A stretch of 35,640 bases of DNA from Mycobacterium sp. shizuoka-1 (GCF_002723835.1 NZ_BEWG01000100.1:1-35640); one strand, 5' to 3'; numbered from the stretch's first letter, positions 1 to 8,592 are shown. Made by a program: numbers and translations. Notes: generated by a model not told the origin, from the sequence alone.

Positions 1-2
1 CG

Positions 3-1928
3 ACGGAACCCGCCCCCGCCGACCCCGGCGCTGCCGACCCGGCCGCCGCGGAGATCCCCGCCGCCGAGCCTCCCGCAGTCGAGGCCACCACCGAGGTGCC
101 GGTCGATCCCGCCACGATCGTGCGTCCGCCGGTCAGCTGGCGCCAGTTCGGGCTCGCCGACAAGATCGTCCTGGTCGGCTCGACCATGCCGAACGAGGCC
201 GGAATGCCGGTGCCGCCCGGCATCTCCAGCTCGATGGTGACCGGCCAGATCGGCTCGGTGGTCAACGTCGCCAGCGGCCGCGTCGACGTGGTGGACTCCC
301 GTGGCATCGTGCTCGGTGAGATTCCGGTTCCGGCAGGCACATCGACGGCGCCGTTCGCGATCGACACCACCCAGGCCATGATCACCGACGGCGTCGCGAA
401 GCTGAGCTTCGTTCTGCACGACGACAATCCACCTGGCAACAGCTGCGCGGTCCCGCCATCGGTGACCCTGAGCCAGCTGGCGACGACGTTCGTGGGACAG
501 TCACCGGCGCCCACCGCCGTCTCCGACTACCGCCCCGGCTACCTGTCCCGGTTCGTCCTGTGGGTCGGCCCCGACGCACCGAAGGACGTACAGCAGGCCG
601 CGTTGTCGCTGGACGCCAAACTCAGCTCGCTGTACCGGCCGATGCCGGTGCGCATCGACATCGACACCGCCGAGCAGCCGACCCCCGTCGACCCGACCGA
701 CACCCGCCTGATCGAGTTCCGCCCGGATCCCAAACCGGGACTCACGGTCCGCGACCCCGGCACGCCGAACGCCGCCCTGGTGATCAGCGGCCAGGACAGC
801 ACCCTGCAGAACCAGGTGGCACTGTTCACCGACCGGCGGATCGATCTGGCCCAGGGTGGGGCGGCGACGGTCAACACCGTCATCGACACCATGAAGCCGT
901 CCACCAACCTCCTGACGTTCGGGCAGCTGGGCATGACATCGCAGGTGTCCGTGCTCGGAACCGCCACGCTGTACACCGCTTTCGACGCCACCGCATTCGG
1001 CGTCGGTCCCATCCAGGGCGCGCAGTTGCACCTGATCGCGCGGTACACGCCGATCGCCGCTGGCAGCGGATCGGTGGTGCTGCGCAGCGGCTCGACCCAG
1101 CTTGCATCGCACACCCTGGATTCGTCGGGGCGCCTCGACATCACCGCCGACGTTCCCGCCGATGTGATCTCCTCGCAGACCGGTCTGGCGCTGGACGTGC
1201 AGTACTCGCCGAAGCAGGACTGCGCGCCGCTCAGCGACCGACTGACGTTCGCTCTCGACCCGAGTTCGACCGTCTCGGTCACACCCGGCACCGGCAACCG
1301 GGGTGGTTTTCCGGCGCTGCCGATGGCGTTCACCCCGGAGTTCAGCGTCACGCTGGGCGACGCGGAGTCGATTCGGTATGCGGCACAAGCGATCAACCTG
1401 ATGGGCCAGAGCACCGACACCCCGCTGCGACCGGTGATCCGACCCATGGCCGACGCCGTCAAGTCCGGCTCGGCGCTACTCGTCGTCGGTGACTCGCAGC
1501 AGGTTGCCCGCTCCGGGCTCAAGGCACCGGTGACACCCGGCGAGACGAACTCGGTCACCGTCAACGGCGACCCGGTCACCGCGGTGAACCTCGACGGTCC
1601 CCTCGGTGTGATCCAGGCATTCACCGACCACAGTCGGCCGGTGCTCGCGGTCACCGCCAACGGAGATTGGACGTTGGTGGACCGCGGCTTCGACTACATC
1701 CGGTCCCAAGACAACCGCTGGTCTTCGCTGTCGGGCGACGTGATCGCCACCGGCGCCAAGAACGTGACCGTTAATCTCACGGTGCGCGAGGGTGGCCCCA
1801 TGGCGCCGCGACCAGTCGCCGACCCGGCCTGGCAGTGGTGGATCTGGCTCAGCGGAGGCGCTCTGGCCGTGGCGTTGGTCGCGGCGGCGGGCCTGATCGT
1901 GTACCGGCGCCGCCGTGTCGGTAGCTGA
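3..1928 (+). CDS. BcsB-like membrane-anchored envelope protein (5' end outside window)
   Basis: The reading frame is open from the first bases of the window, so the true start is to the left; a GTG at 96 is only an internal candidate. The visible part begins with an Ala/Pro/Glu-rich linker (about 30 residues), followed by about 570 residues rich in beta-strand-like, Ser/Thr/Val-rich sequence, and ends with one hydrophobic helix (WQWWIWLSGG onward) and an Arg-rich tail. That is the topology of BcsB-type proteins: a large extracytoplasmic carbohydrate-binding part with a single C-terminal membrane anchor, working next to a membrane glycosyltransferase. Its stop codon overlaps the start of the following membrane-protein gene by 14 bases, so the two are probably co-translated. 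The BcsB assignment rests on architecture and general resemblance, not on a specific motif; another secreted envelope protein is possible. Confidence 0.55.
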   Translation, partial: TEPAPADPGAADPAAAEIPAAEPPAVEATTEVPVDPATIVRPPVSWRQFGLADKIVLVGSTMPNEAGMPVPPGISSSMVTGQIGSVVNVASGRVDVVDSRGIVLGEIPVPAGTSTAPFAIDTTQAMITDGVAKLSFVLHDDNPPGNSCAVPPSVTLSQLATTFVGQSPAPTAVSDYRPGYLSRFVLWVGPDAPKDVQQAALSLDAKLSSLYRPMPVRIDIDTAEQPTPVDPTDTRLIEFRPDPKPGLTVRDPGTPNAALVISGQDSTLQNQVALFTDRRIDLAQGGAATVNTVIDTMKPSTNLLTFGQLGMTSQVSVLGTATLYTAFDATAFGVGPIQGAQLHLIARYTPIAAGSGSVVLRSGSTQLASHTLDSSGRLDITADVPADVISSQTGLALDVQYSPKQDCAPLSDRLTFALDPSSTVSVTPGTGNRGGFPALPMAFTPEFSVTLGDAESIRYAAQAINLMGQSTDTPLRPVIRPMADAVKSGSALLVVGDSQQVARSGLKAPVTPGETNSVTVNGDPVTAVNLDGPLGVIQAFTDHSRPVLAVTANGDWTLVDRGFDYIRSQDNRWSSLSGDVIATGAKNVTVNLTVREGGPMAPRPVADPAWQWWIWLSGGALAVALVAAAGLIVYRRRRVGS

Positions 1929-3618
1929 GCTCGCCCGCTGGGCACCGGCGGCGGACGACGTCAGCTCGGTCCGTCGCCGTCCGAGCCCGACCGCCGGGAT
2001 AGCTCTGTTCCTGTTCTGCTCGGTCGCCTACTTCGCCGTCGGCACCGTGATGATCCTGCGCTACAACTACTTCGACCCGGACGGTCCGAGCCGGCTGGCC
2101 AACGCCGGCTACGCGATCATGAGCCGTGACCCGCACGTCTCGGCGATCGGGTTCGTGTGGAATCCACTGCCCAGTCTCACCGAGATCCCGCTGCTGCCGT
2201 TGTCGCGGTGGTGGCCGGAACTGAAGACCCAGGGCCTGGCCGCGGTGGTGCAGAGCGCGATGTTCATGGCCGCCGCGGTGGTGATGGTGCGCCGGATCGC
2301 GATGGATCGCGGTCTGAGCGCCGTATGGCGCCGGGTCGCGATCGTGGCGCTGGCGGCCAACCCGGTGATCGTCATCTACGGCGCGTCCGGCATGAGCGAG
2401 GCCGCCGAGATCTTCTGCACGCTATGGGCCGCACGAAACCTGTTGCGTTGGGTCGATTCTCGAGACGTCGGCCATCTGGCCTGGGTGGGGATCGCGATGG
2501 CTGTCGGGTATCTCGCCCGCTACGAGTTCGCGTTCAGCGCGGCGGCCACCGCGATGCTGGTGGCCCTGGTGTCGTTGAGCGATCGCGCCTTCACCGACCG
2601 GCGGATGCTGTGGCAGCGCACCGCCCTCAACATCCTGATCGTGGGGTTTCCCATCGGCGTGGCGTTCACGTCATGGGCCGTGGTCGGCTGGGTCACCACC
2701 GGTGACCTGTTCGCCACCCTGTCCTCGACCTACGGCAACGCCGGCCAGATCGCCACAGCCGCGCTGCGCGGCATGACCACCGACAAGTCCGGCAACAACG
2801 AACCGCTCATCATCGCGATGCGCCTGCTGGCCATGCAGCCGGTGAGCGGGATCGCCGTCGCACTCGCGGTCTGGCTGGCGGCGAAGACCAGACGAGCCGA
2901 TCCCCTCGTCCCACTGGCCGTCTTCGGCTCAGTGCTGGCGTTCGCCGCCTGGGGTCAGTTCACCGGCACCACATTCGGCTGGTTCCGGTTCTACATCCTG
3001 GCGATTCCGATGGTCATCGTCATCGCGATGTGCTGTTGGGCGCCCGTCCGCACAATCGGTCGGCACGGCGAGAAACCCGCGACCGCCGTGAAGGCCGGCG
3101 CCGCCCTGCTCTGCGCGTCGCTGCTGGTGTTCCCGGTGACCGCCACGGCGATGCTCAACCCCGACATCGGCAACCAGCACCTTCAATTCGGCTGGCGGTC
3201 GATCATCGACCCGCAGAAGTACCCGCCCGCCGAACAGTGGTACCGCCGGCTACGGACCGACGATCGGCTGATCGCCGACTATCTCGACAACCAACACCTG
3301 CCCAACGGGTCGGTGCTGATGGACACCTTTGCCGGCTGGGGCATCTGGCTGTACTCAGACGATCCCAAGCAATTCGTGGTCACCAGCGACTACGACTTCG
3401 CCGCCGCGCTCAACCGGCCCTGGGACAATCGCGTCCGCTACATCCTGGTCAGCAACCCCGCCCTCAACGACGCACCCGACGCCGTCAACCTGCGCTGGCC
3501 GACGTTGTGGGCCGACGGCGCCGGCTTCGGCAGACTGGTGTTCGCCGCCGTTGGCGCCACCGGCCAAATCCGTTGGCGCATCTATGAAGTGACCGGGCCA
3601 CCCCAGCCCCAGTCCTAG
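1915..3618 (+). CDS. Polytopic membrane protein, GT-C glycosyltransferase-like
   Basis: This 567-residue protein has about ten hydrophobic segments, beginning near residue 27, and a roughly 150-residue polar C-terminal domain. The first external loop carries an acidic motif (YFDPDGPSRL, residues about 51-60) soon after the first membrane helix, the position where GT-C enzymes that use polyprenyl-phosphate sugars place their catalytic Asp. I therefore infer a GT-C-like sugar transferase acting at the outer face of the cytoplasmic membrane. The GTG start lies inside the preceding BcsB-like gene (14-base overlap), which points to translational coupling and a joint role in surface polysaccharide or glycolipid synthesis. 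The stop codon shares a CTAG tetranucleotide with the convergent fgd1 stop. Donor, acceptor and product cannot be read; a non-enzymatic membrane protein remains possible. Confidence 0.6.
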   Translation: MSVAELARWAPAADDVSSVRRRPSPTAGIALFLFCSVAYFAVGTVMILRYNYFDPDGPSRLANAGYAIMSRDPHVSAIGFVWNPLPSLTEIPLLPLSRWWPELKTQGLAAVVQSAMFMAAAVVMVRRIAMDRGLSAVWRRVAIVALAANPVIVIYGASGMSEAAEIFCTLWAARNLLRWVDSRDVGHLAWVGIAMAVGYLARYEFAFSAAATAMLVALVSLSDRAFTDRRMLWQRTALNILIVGFPIGVAFTSWAVVGWVTTGDLFATLSSTYGNAGQIATAALRGMTTDKSGNNEPLIIAMRLLAMQPVSGIAVALAVWLAAKTRRADPLVPLAVFGSVLAFAAWGQFTGTTFGWFRFYILAIPMVIVIAMCCWAPVRTIGRHGEKPATAVKAGAALLCASLLVFPVTATAMLNPDIGNQHLQFGWRSIIDPQKYPPAEQWYRRLRTDDRLIADYLDNQHLPNGSVLMDTFAGWGIWLYSDDPKQFVVTSDYDFAAALNRPWDNRVRYILVSNPALNDAPDAVNLRWPTLWADGAGFGRLVFAAVGATGQIRWRIYEVTGPPQPQS

Positions 3619-4625
3619 CCGAGCTTGCGCAGCCGGGGCTCCAGATCCTTCTTGAAGAGCTCCAGGAAGCGCCGCTGATCGTGGCGCGGGTCGTGGAACA
3701 CCAAGTGGTTCAAGCCCCAGTCGACATAGTCCTTGACCTTCTCGACTGCCTCGTCGGGATCCGACGCCACGATCCAGCGCTTGGCCACCTGCTCGATCGG
3801 CAGCTCGTCGGCGGCCTTCTCCATCTCCATCGGATCGTCGATGCTGTGCTTCTGCTCGGCGGTCAGTGACAGCGGCGCCCAGAACCTCGTATTGTTCAGC
3901 GCCAGTTCGGGATCCGGGTCGTAGGAGATCTTGATCTCGATCATCCGGTCGATGTCGTCAGGGTTCTTGCCCGCGGCCTCGGCGCCCTCGCGCATGGCCG
4001 GGATGAGCTTGTCCTTGTAGAGCTCTTCGCCCTTGCCCGATGTGCAGATGAAACCGTCGCCCGCGCGCCCTGCATACTTCGCCACCTGCGGGCCGCCCGC
4101 CGCGATGTAGATCGGAATGCCGCCGTCGGGCACGTCGTAGATCGAGGCGCCCTTGGTCTTGTAGTACTCGCCATCGAAATCGACCCGGTCGCCCAGCCAC
4201 AGTTCACGCATCAGCCGCACCGACTCGCGCAGCCGGGCGTAACGCTCTTTGAACTCGGGCCATTCGCCTTCGTATCCGGTGGCGATCTCGTTGAGGGCTT
4301 CGCCGGTGCCGATGCCCAGGAAGATCCGGTCCGGGTACAGGCAGCCCATGGTCGCGAACGCCTGCGCGATGACGGCCGGGTTGTACCGGAAAGTGGGGGT
4401 CAGCACCGAGGTGCCCAGGATCAGCCGCTCGGTGCGCTCGCCCACCGCTGTCATCCAGGCCAGCGAGAACGGCGCGTGTCCACCCTCGTGGCGCCACGGC
4501 TGGAAATGGTCGCTCACCGTGGCACTGTCCATCCCGTGCGCCTCGGCCAGCACCGCCAGCTCGACCAACTCCCGCGGCGCGAACTGCTCCGCCGATGCCT
4601 TGTATCCCAGTTTCAGTTCAGCCAC
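3615..4625 (-). CDS. fgd1: F420-dependent glucose-6-phosphate dehydrogenase
   Basis: Fgd1 oxidises glucose 6-phosphate to 6-phosphogluconolactone and reduces coenzyme F420, supplying cytosolic F420H2 (in M. tuberculosis the reductant that activates nitroimidazole prodrugs through Ddn). The protein is 336 residues, the usual length, with a luciferase-like TIM-barrel. Residues known from the M. tuberculosis enzyme are all in register: Asp39, His40, Trp44, Glu109 (catalytic), and the phosphate-binding Lys198, Lys259 and Arg283. The start is GTG at 4625, giving the family N-terminus MAELKLGYK; the frame stays open further upstream but that part does not resemble the family. It lies 58 bases downstream of a Tat-exported MBL-fold gene in the same direction, so the two may be co-transcribed. 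Assignment is near certain. Confidence 0.98.
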   Translation of the reverse strand: MAELKLGYKASAEQFAPRELVELAVLAEAHGMDSATVSDHFQPWRHEGGHAPFSLAWMTAVGERTERLILGTSVLTPTFRYNPAVIAQAFATMGCLYPDRIFLGIGTGEALNEIATGYEGEWPEFKERYARLRESVRLMRELWLGDRVDFDGEYYKTKGASIYDVPDGGIPIYIAAGGPQVAKYAGRAGDGFICTSGKGEELYKDKLIPAMREGAEAAGKNPDDIDRMIEIKISYDPDPELALNNTRFWAPLSLTAEQKHSIDDPMEMEKAADELPIEQVAKRWIVASDPDEAVEKVKDYVDWGLNHLVFHDPRHDQRRFLELFKKDLEPRLRKLG

Positions 4626-4683
4626 GCTCTCGTTTCTACTCCAGTGGACGCGGGTCTGGCAGCCGAGGGTCTCAGGCAGGCGT

Positions 4684-5805
4684 TCAGAGCGGGAAGACTT
4701 GGCCGTCCTTGGCGACGGTGGTCTGGCCGGTGAAGTTCTTTCCCACCTCATCGAGCCACTGCGAGTCCGGCAGATCGACCGGGTAGTAGTGGCTCAGGAT
4801 GATCTGACGCGGGTTGACCGCCGCGGCGACCTCGCCCACTTGTTCGGCCGAGGTGTGTGAGTTCTGTAGATAGGTCGGGGGGAAGCTGTCGCCGTAGTAG
4901 GCATCGTCGAGGGTGATCATCGCCTCGTGCACCAGAATGTCGGTGCCCTGGGCGAGCCGAATCAGATTGTCCGACTTGGTGGTGTCTCCGGAGAACGTGA
5001 TCGACACAGCCGGGTTCTTCAGATCGAAGCGGAAGGCGAACGCCGGGTAGACGTCGTAGTGCGACACCAGCGTGGCGGTGACGACCATGTTGTCGTCCTC
5101 CATCACCGGAAAAGGTGCCGTCTGCGGTGATCTGTGCCGGTAGTTCGAGCCGGGAGGAACTCGGATCTCGTTGACCTTGACCAACCTCTCGATATCGACG
5201 ATCCCGACGTCGCGGATGAAGATATTGCTGGTGTAGGCAAATGCCTTGTGCAGCGCGGCCGTCGTCGCGGCCAGTCCCGGTGTCGGGTCCGCGGGATTGA
5301 CCGTGGGCGGATCGGGATCACCGAGCTCGCTGGGCGGTAGCCCACCGGCCGGCCCCGGCCCATACACCATCACCGCGGGTTTGCCGTGCGGCGCCTTGTA
5401 ACCGCCGGAGAGGAAGAAGCTGTAGTAGTCGACGATGTGGTCGGTGTGCAGGTGCGTGATGAACATGGACCGCACGTCGTCGAAACTCAGGCCCGCGTTG
5501 GTGAAGGCATTCAGCGAGCCGAGCCCACAATCGATCACGTACAGGTCGCTGCCGAGTTTGAGCGCGGTCGAGATGCCGTAACTGTTGGCCGACGGCGGCG
5601 GTCCGGCCGCCACACCCAACGTGATCAGGGCATTGTCGGGCAAAACCGCCGGGGTGCCGGTCGCCGGCAGCGGCGCGTCCCTGGGCTTGTCGGCCGATCC
5701 GGTCAGCACTGCCGCTCCCAGCGCTGCCGAGCCGGCTACCAGGGCAGTCCGTCGAGAGATCGCATCCAGTCGACGTTGGGGGTCGTGGTCGCAGCGCTCC
5801 GTCAC
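4684..5805 (-). CDS. Tat-exported metallo-beta-lactamase-fold hydrolase
   Basis: This 373-residue protein has a twin-arginine type signal: SRRTAL at residues 17-22 followed by an Ala/Gly-rich hydrophobic stretch to about 37, so export in folded form is likely. The mature part shows the metal-binding motif HLHTDH (His118, His120, Asp122, His123), a SHYDVYPAFAF segment, an SGDTT motif near residue 270 and a late LSHYYP histidine. The arrangement resembles the arylsulfatase AtsA / RNase Z-like branch of the MBL superfamily more than true beta-lactamases. Substrate is unknown. It starts with GTG; a TACGCT -10-like hexamer ends exactly six bases upstream, suggesting a leaderless transcript. It is divergent from a second, cytosolic MBL-fold gene and upstream of fgd1. 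Confidence 0.8.
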   Translation of the reverse strand: MTERCDHDPQRRLDAISRRTALVAGSAALGAAVLTGSADKPRDAPLPATGTPAVLPDNALITLGVAAGPPPSANSYGISTALKLGSDLYVIDCGLGSLNAFTNAGLSFDDVRSMFITHLHTDHIVDYYSFFLSGGYKAPHGKPAVMVYGPGPAGGLPPSELGDPDPPTVNPADPTPGLAATTAALHKAFAYTSNIFIRDVGIVDIERLVKVNEIRVPPGSNYRHRSPQTAPFPVMEDDNMVVTATLVSHYDVYPAFAFRFDLKNPAVSITFSGDTTKSDNLIRLAQGTDILVHEAMITLDDAYYGDSFPPTYLQNSHTSAEQVGEVAAAVNPRQIILSHYYPVDLPDSQWLDEVGKNFTGQTTVAKDGQVFPL

Positions 5806-5811
5806 GCCGAG

Positions 5812-5817
5812 AGCGTA
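5812..5817 (-). promoter_or_regulatory. -10 element of leaderless MBL-fold gene promoter
   Basis: TACGCT on the minus strand, fitting TANNNT, followed by six bases and the GTG at 5805. The start codon would coincide with the transcription start. Predicted from spacing only. Confidence 0.5.
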
Positions 5818-5888
5818 CTGCGGTCACAGCGAATTATCGTGCCGACGATGTCGTCCCGTCACGAATCCGGCCCACCACATGCTGCGCC

Positions 5889-5894
5889 TAAGAT
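5889..5894 (+). promoter_or_regulatory. -10 element of leaderless MBL hydrolase promoter
   Basis: TAAGAT followed by CGCGGC and the ATG at 5901. No Shine-Dalgarno sequence is present in the six bases, in keeping with leaderless translation. Confidence 0.6.
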
Positions 5895-5900
5895 CGCGGC

Positions 5901-6635
5901 ATGCCCCCGGCCCTGACCGCCGTCACCGAACGCGTCCACATGGTGCACACACCGCTGGTCAATTGGACGATCGTCGCCGACGACGCCGGTGTGATGCTGA
6001 TCGACGCCGGGTTCCCCGGCAGCCGTGCCGATGTGGTGGCATCGCTGGCCGAGCTCGGATTCGGGCCGTCGGACGTGACGGCGATTCTGTTGACCCACGC
6101 CCACGTCGACCACTTCGGGACGGCGATCTGGTTCGCCACGACCTACGGCACCCCGGTCTACTGCCATGCAGACGAAGTCGGCCACGCCAAACGCGAATAC
6201 CTGCAACAGGCCTCGCCGGTGGCGCTGATGGCGCACGCCTGGCAGCCGCGCTGGGTGAAGTGGTCGCTCGACATCGTCGGCAAAGGCGCGCTGAAGAAGG
6301 ACGGGATCCCGTCGGCCGGTGCGCTCACCGAGGACGTCGCCGAGCGGCTGCCCGGCCGGCCGCTGGCGGTGCCGACCCCCGGCCACACCGGCGGGCACTG
6401 CTCCTACCTGGTCGACGGCGTGCTGGTCAGCGGCGACGCGCTGGTCACCGGCCACCCGCTGGCAACGCGCACCGGCCCGCAACTGCTGCACCGGGTGTTC
6501 AACCACGACGAGGCCGACTGTGTGCGCAGCCTGTCCGCGCTGGCGATGCTGGAGACCGACACCCTGATTCCCGGGCACGGCCAGCTTTGGTTCGGTCCGA
6601 TCAGCGAGGCGGCGCGTCAGGCCACGCCGCGCTGA
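5901..6635 (+). CDS. Cytosolic metallo-beta-lactamase-fold hydrolase (glyoxalase II-like)
   Basis: A 244-residue MBL-fold protein without a signal peptide. It has the metal motif THAHVDH (His66, His68, Asp70, His71), a PTPGHTGGH motif (third metal His) near residue 155, an SGDAL motif (bridging Asp) and a terminal IPGHG motif. This is the complete dinuclear metal set of the glyoxalase II / general thioester or lactone hydrolase branch, so catalytic activity is likely; the substrate is not evident. The ATG follows a TAAGAT hexamer by six bases. It is transcribed away from the Tat-exported MBL gene across a 95-base region. It converges on the GNAT gene with 31 bases between them. Confidence 0.83.
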   Translation: MPPALTAVTERVHMVHTPLVNWTIVADDAGVMLIDAGFPGSRADVVASLAELGFGPSDVTAILLTHAHVDHFGTAIWFATTYGTPVYCHADEVGHAKREYLQQASPVALMAHAWQPRWVKWSLDIVGKGALKKDGIPSAGALTEDVAERLPGRPLAVPTPGHTGGHCSYLVDGVLVSGDALVTGHPLATRTGPQLLHRVFNHDEADCVRSLSALAMLETDTLIPGHGQLWFGPISEAARQATPR

Positions 6636-6666
6636 GTCGGATTGACCTGTCCCGCAAGGAATTCAG

Positions 6667-7152
6667 TCAGCGGTTCGGCACTGCTTTGACGAACGCGATC
6701 GGGTACTGCTCGGTATCGCTGGGCAGCGGCTCGGCCAGCCGTCGGTAGCCGGTGCTGTCATACAGCGCTTCGGCTTCGGGCTGGCGATTTCCGGTGGTCA
6801 GGTAGACCCGTCGGTAGCCGCGCCGGGCGATTTCGGTCTCCAGCGCGGCGAGCAGCGTGGTGGCGTACCCGCGCCGCCGGTGGGCGCTGTCGGTCCAGAT
6901 GCGCTTGAGCTCGGCGGTGTCGTCATCGAAGCGGCAGAACGCCCCGCCGGTCACCGGCCGATCGCCGAGGACACCGATGAGCATGCCGCCGTCGGGCGGC
7001 CGGAAGGTCTCGGCCGGCTGGCTGCGCAGCCAGCGCGCGACGCCCTCCTCGGTGCCGTCGTAGCGGACGGCGTATTCGGTGGCCAGCTCGGCCAGCAGCG
7101 GTTGGGCCAGCTCGTCGTCCTGGTCGACGGGCACGAAGCGCAGGCTGGTCAC
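6667..7152 (-). CDS. GNAT-family N-acetyltransferase
   Basis: A 161-residue single-domain GNAT protein. The acetyl-CoA pyrophosphate-binding motif is seen as RRRGYA preceded by a WTDSAHR strand and followed by a LLAALE helix; the C-terminal part has YLTTGNRQPEAEALYDSTGY, the usual motif B region. It would transfer an acetyl group from acetyl-CoA to an amine; the acceptor is unknown. I chose the GTG at 7152, which gives a normal N-terminus (MTSLRFVPVD). The frame runs on to 7191, but the extra 13 residues are not family-like. A CACAAT hexamer six bases upstream could serve as a weak leaderless -10. It is divergent from the SDR gene at 7209. Confidence 0.85.
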   Translation of the reverse strand: MTSLRFVPVDQDDELAQPLLAELATEYAVRYDGTEEGVARWLRSQPAETFRPPDGGMLIGVLGDRPVTGGAFCRFDDDTAELKRIWTDSAHRRRGYATTLLAALETEIARRGYRRVYLTTGNRQPEAEALYDSTGYRRLAEPLPSDTEQYPIAFVKAVPNR

Positions 7153-7194
7153 CGCTCCATTGTGCCGCCCCTTCCGCAAAAAAGTTGACACCTG

Positions 7195-7200
7195 TAAAGT
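7195..7200 (+). promoter_or_regulatory. Candidate -10 element of SDR gene
   Basis: TAAAGT lies eight bases before the ATG at 7209, compatible with a transcript starting at or just before the start codon. The TTGACA at 7185 is only four bases upstream of it and cannot be its -35. Confidence 0.4.
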
Positions 7201-7208
7201 CGCTGGCC

Positions 7209-8072
7209 ATGGACAACATCCGCGGCAAGACCATCGCCATCACCGGTGCTGCCCGGGGCATCGGTTTCGCCACCGCCCGGGCGCTTCTGCAGCGCGGCGC
7301 GCGCGTGGTGATCGGCGACCGGGACGTGGCGCTGGAGGAGTCGGCGGTCGCCCAGCTGAGCAAACTCGGCCCGGTGTCCGGTTATCCGCTGGACGTCAGC
7401 GATCCCGAGTCGTTCGCGACATTTCTGGACAAGGCCCGCGCCGACGGCGGCGGCCATATCGACGTGCTGATCAACAATGCCGGCGTCATGCCGGTCGGCC
7501 CGTTCCTGGACCACTCCGAGCAGGCGATCCGCACCGCCATCGAGGTGAACTTCTACGGGGTGGTGACCGGCTGCCGGCTGGTGTTGCCGGAGATGGTCCG
7601 GCGCCGCAGCGGCCACATCGTCAACATCGCGTCGATGGCCGGCATGCTCGCGGTGCCCGGCCAGGCGCTCTACGCCGGAACCAAGTTCGCCGTCGTCGGC
7701 CTGTCCACCGGGCTGGCCGACGAGTTCGCGCCGCAGGGTGTCGAGGTCAGCGCTGTATTGCCGACCTTCACCAACACCGAGCTGATCGCGGGAACCCATG
7801 CGACCGGCGCCACCAAGCCGGTGCAGCCCGAGGACATCGCCGCCGCGGTCATCAGCGCACTGGACAAGCCGAAAACCGCTGTCTCCGTTCCGTCCTACTC
7901 ACGGTTCCTGGCGGCCGCGGTGATGTTCCTGCCGCCGCGCGGGCGGCGGTGGCTGTCCAAGCAGATGGGCACCGATCGGGTGTTTCTCGACTTCGACACC
8001 AGCGCCCGCGCCTCGTATGAGAAGCGCGCGCAGACCGCCACCGGCGTGCTCGAGACCCCTGACGCAGACTGA
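7209..8072 (+). CDS. Short-chain dehydrogenase/reductase
   Basis: This 287-residue classical SDR has the nucleotide motif TGAARGIG (residues 12-19), the NNAG motif (89-92) and the catalytic set Ser142, Tyr155, Lys159. It should oxidise an alcohol or reduce a carbonyl with NAD(P)(H). A basic residue after the second strand is absent and an Asp (GDRD, residues 36-39) is present, which usually favours NAD(H) over NADP(H). The C-terminal 50 residues contain a hydrophobic patch (FLAAAVMFLPP) then a basic, variable tail, seen in several mycobacterial SDRs. Start ATG at 7209 is preferred over the upstream TTG at 7185. It converges with the 147-residue protein gene at 8590; a long hairpin lies between their stops. 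Substrate unknown. It resembles the SDR at 22559-23392. Confidence 0.85.
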   Translation: MDNIRGKTIAITGAARGIGFATARALLQRGARVVIGDRDVALEESAVAQLSKLGPVSGYPLDVSDPESFATFLDKARADGGGHIDVLINNAGVMPVGPFLDHSEQAIRTAIEVNFYGVVTGCRLVLPEMVRRRSGHIVNIASMAGMLAVPGQALYAGTKFAVVGLSTGLADEFAPQGVEVSAVLPTFTNTELIAGTHATGATKPVQPEDIAAAVISALDKPKTAVSVPSYSRFLAAAVMFLPPRGRRWLSKQMGTDRVFLDFDTSARASYEKRAQTATGVLETPDAD

Positions 8073-8087
8073 ATCAGCGCGTCCAGA

Positions 8088-8134
8088 CTGTCGTTATCGA
8101 CACCGCCACTCGCACTTTCACGCGGTAACGACAG
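8088..8134. terminator. Bidirectional hairpin terminator candidate
   Basis: Inverted repeat CTGTCGTTATCG (8088-8099) and CGGTAACGACAG (8123-8134), a 12-bp stem with one mismatch and a 23-base loop, in the 74-base space between two convergent genes. There is no T-tract, as is usual for mycobacterial hairpin terminators. Confidence 0.55.
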
Positions 8135-8146
8135 CTTGGGCGCCCC

Positions 8147-8590
8147 TCAGCCGAGAACCGGCACCGCGGCCCCCGGCCGGTAGGTCTCCACCGCGTCGAT
8201 GTGGGCCAGCAGGACTTCGGGCGCCACGGTGTAGAGCGCGCCCTGCCCGGCACCGTCGGTGCCGACCAGCACCGCGGTGACCCGCTCGGGGAAGTCGTCG
8301 TCGGCTCCCGCGGCCGTGATCCAGATCCGGGTGACCGGCTCGAACCGGTCGTCGACCACCTCGGCGGCCGACGGTTCGTAGAACCAGCTGATCAGCGTCT
8401 CGGTGGAGAACTCGGCGTCGAAGGTCCAGCCACGGGACGTCAGCCACTCGTCGAACGTCTCCACCGCCTGCGCGAGTTCGACGTCGACGTCGTCGATCGC
8501 GCCCTTCATGTGGTCCGGGAGCCAGCGCGAGTCCCGGCTGACCTGCCGCTTCTTGCGGCGGGCCTTCTTGGCATCGGAGTTGCGCGACAC
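8147..8590 (-). CDS. Conserved hypothetical protein, last gene of metZ operon
   Basis: A 147-residue soluble protein that I do not recognise by function. It starts with a very basic stretch (KKARRKKRQ, residues 8-16) and continues as a mostly acidic alpha/beta domain with no obvious catalytic motif, cysteines or membrane segment. The basic head could bind nucleic acid or an anionic partner; this is a guess. The GTG start lies two bases after the metZ stop codon, so translation is very likely coupled to metZ and the gene belongs to the purT-metZ operon. It ends just before the hairpin at 8088-8134. Confidence 0.75.
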   Translation of the reverse strand: MSRNSDAKKARRKKRQVSRDSRWLPDHMKGAIDDVDVELAQAVETFDEWLTSRGWTFDAEFSTETLISWFYEPSAAEVVDDRFEPVTRIWITAAGADDDFPERVTAVLVGTDGAGQGALYTVAPEVLLAHIDAVETYRPGAAVPVLG

Positions 8591-8592
8591 CG

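Noticed and set aside
7185..7200. TTGACA as a -35 box for the SDR gene at 7209
   Set aside because: The only plausible -10 (TAAAGT) starts four bases after it; the spacing is impossible for a sigma-A promoter.
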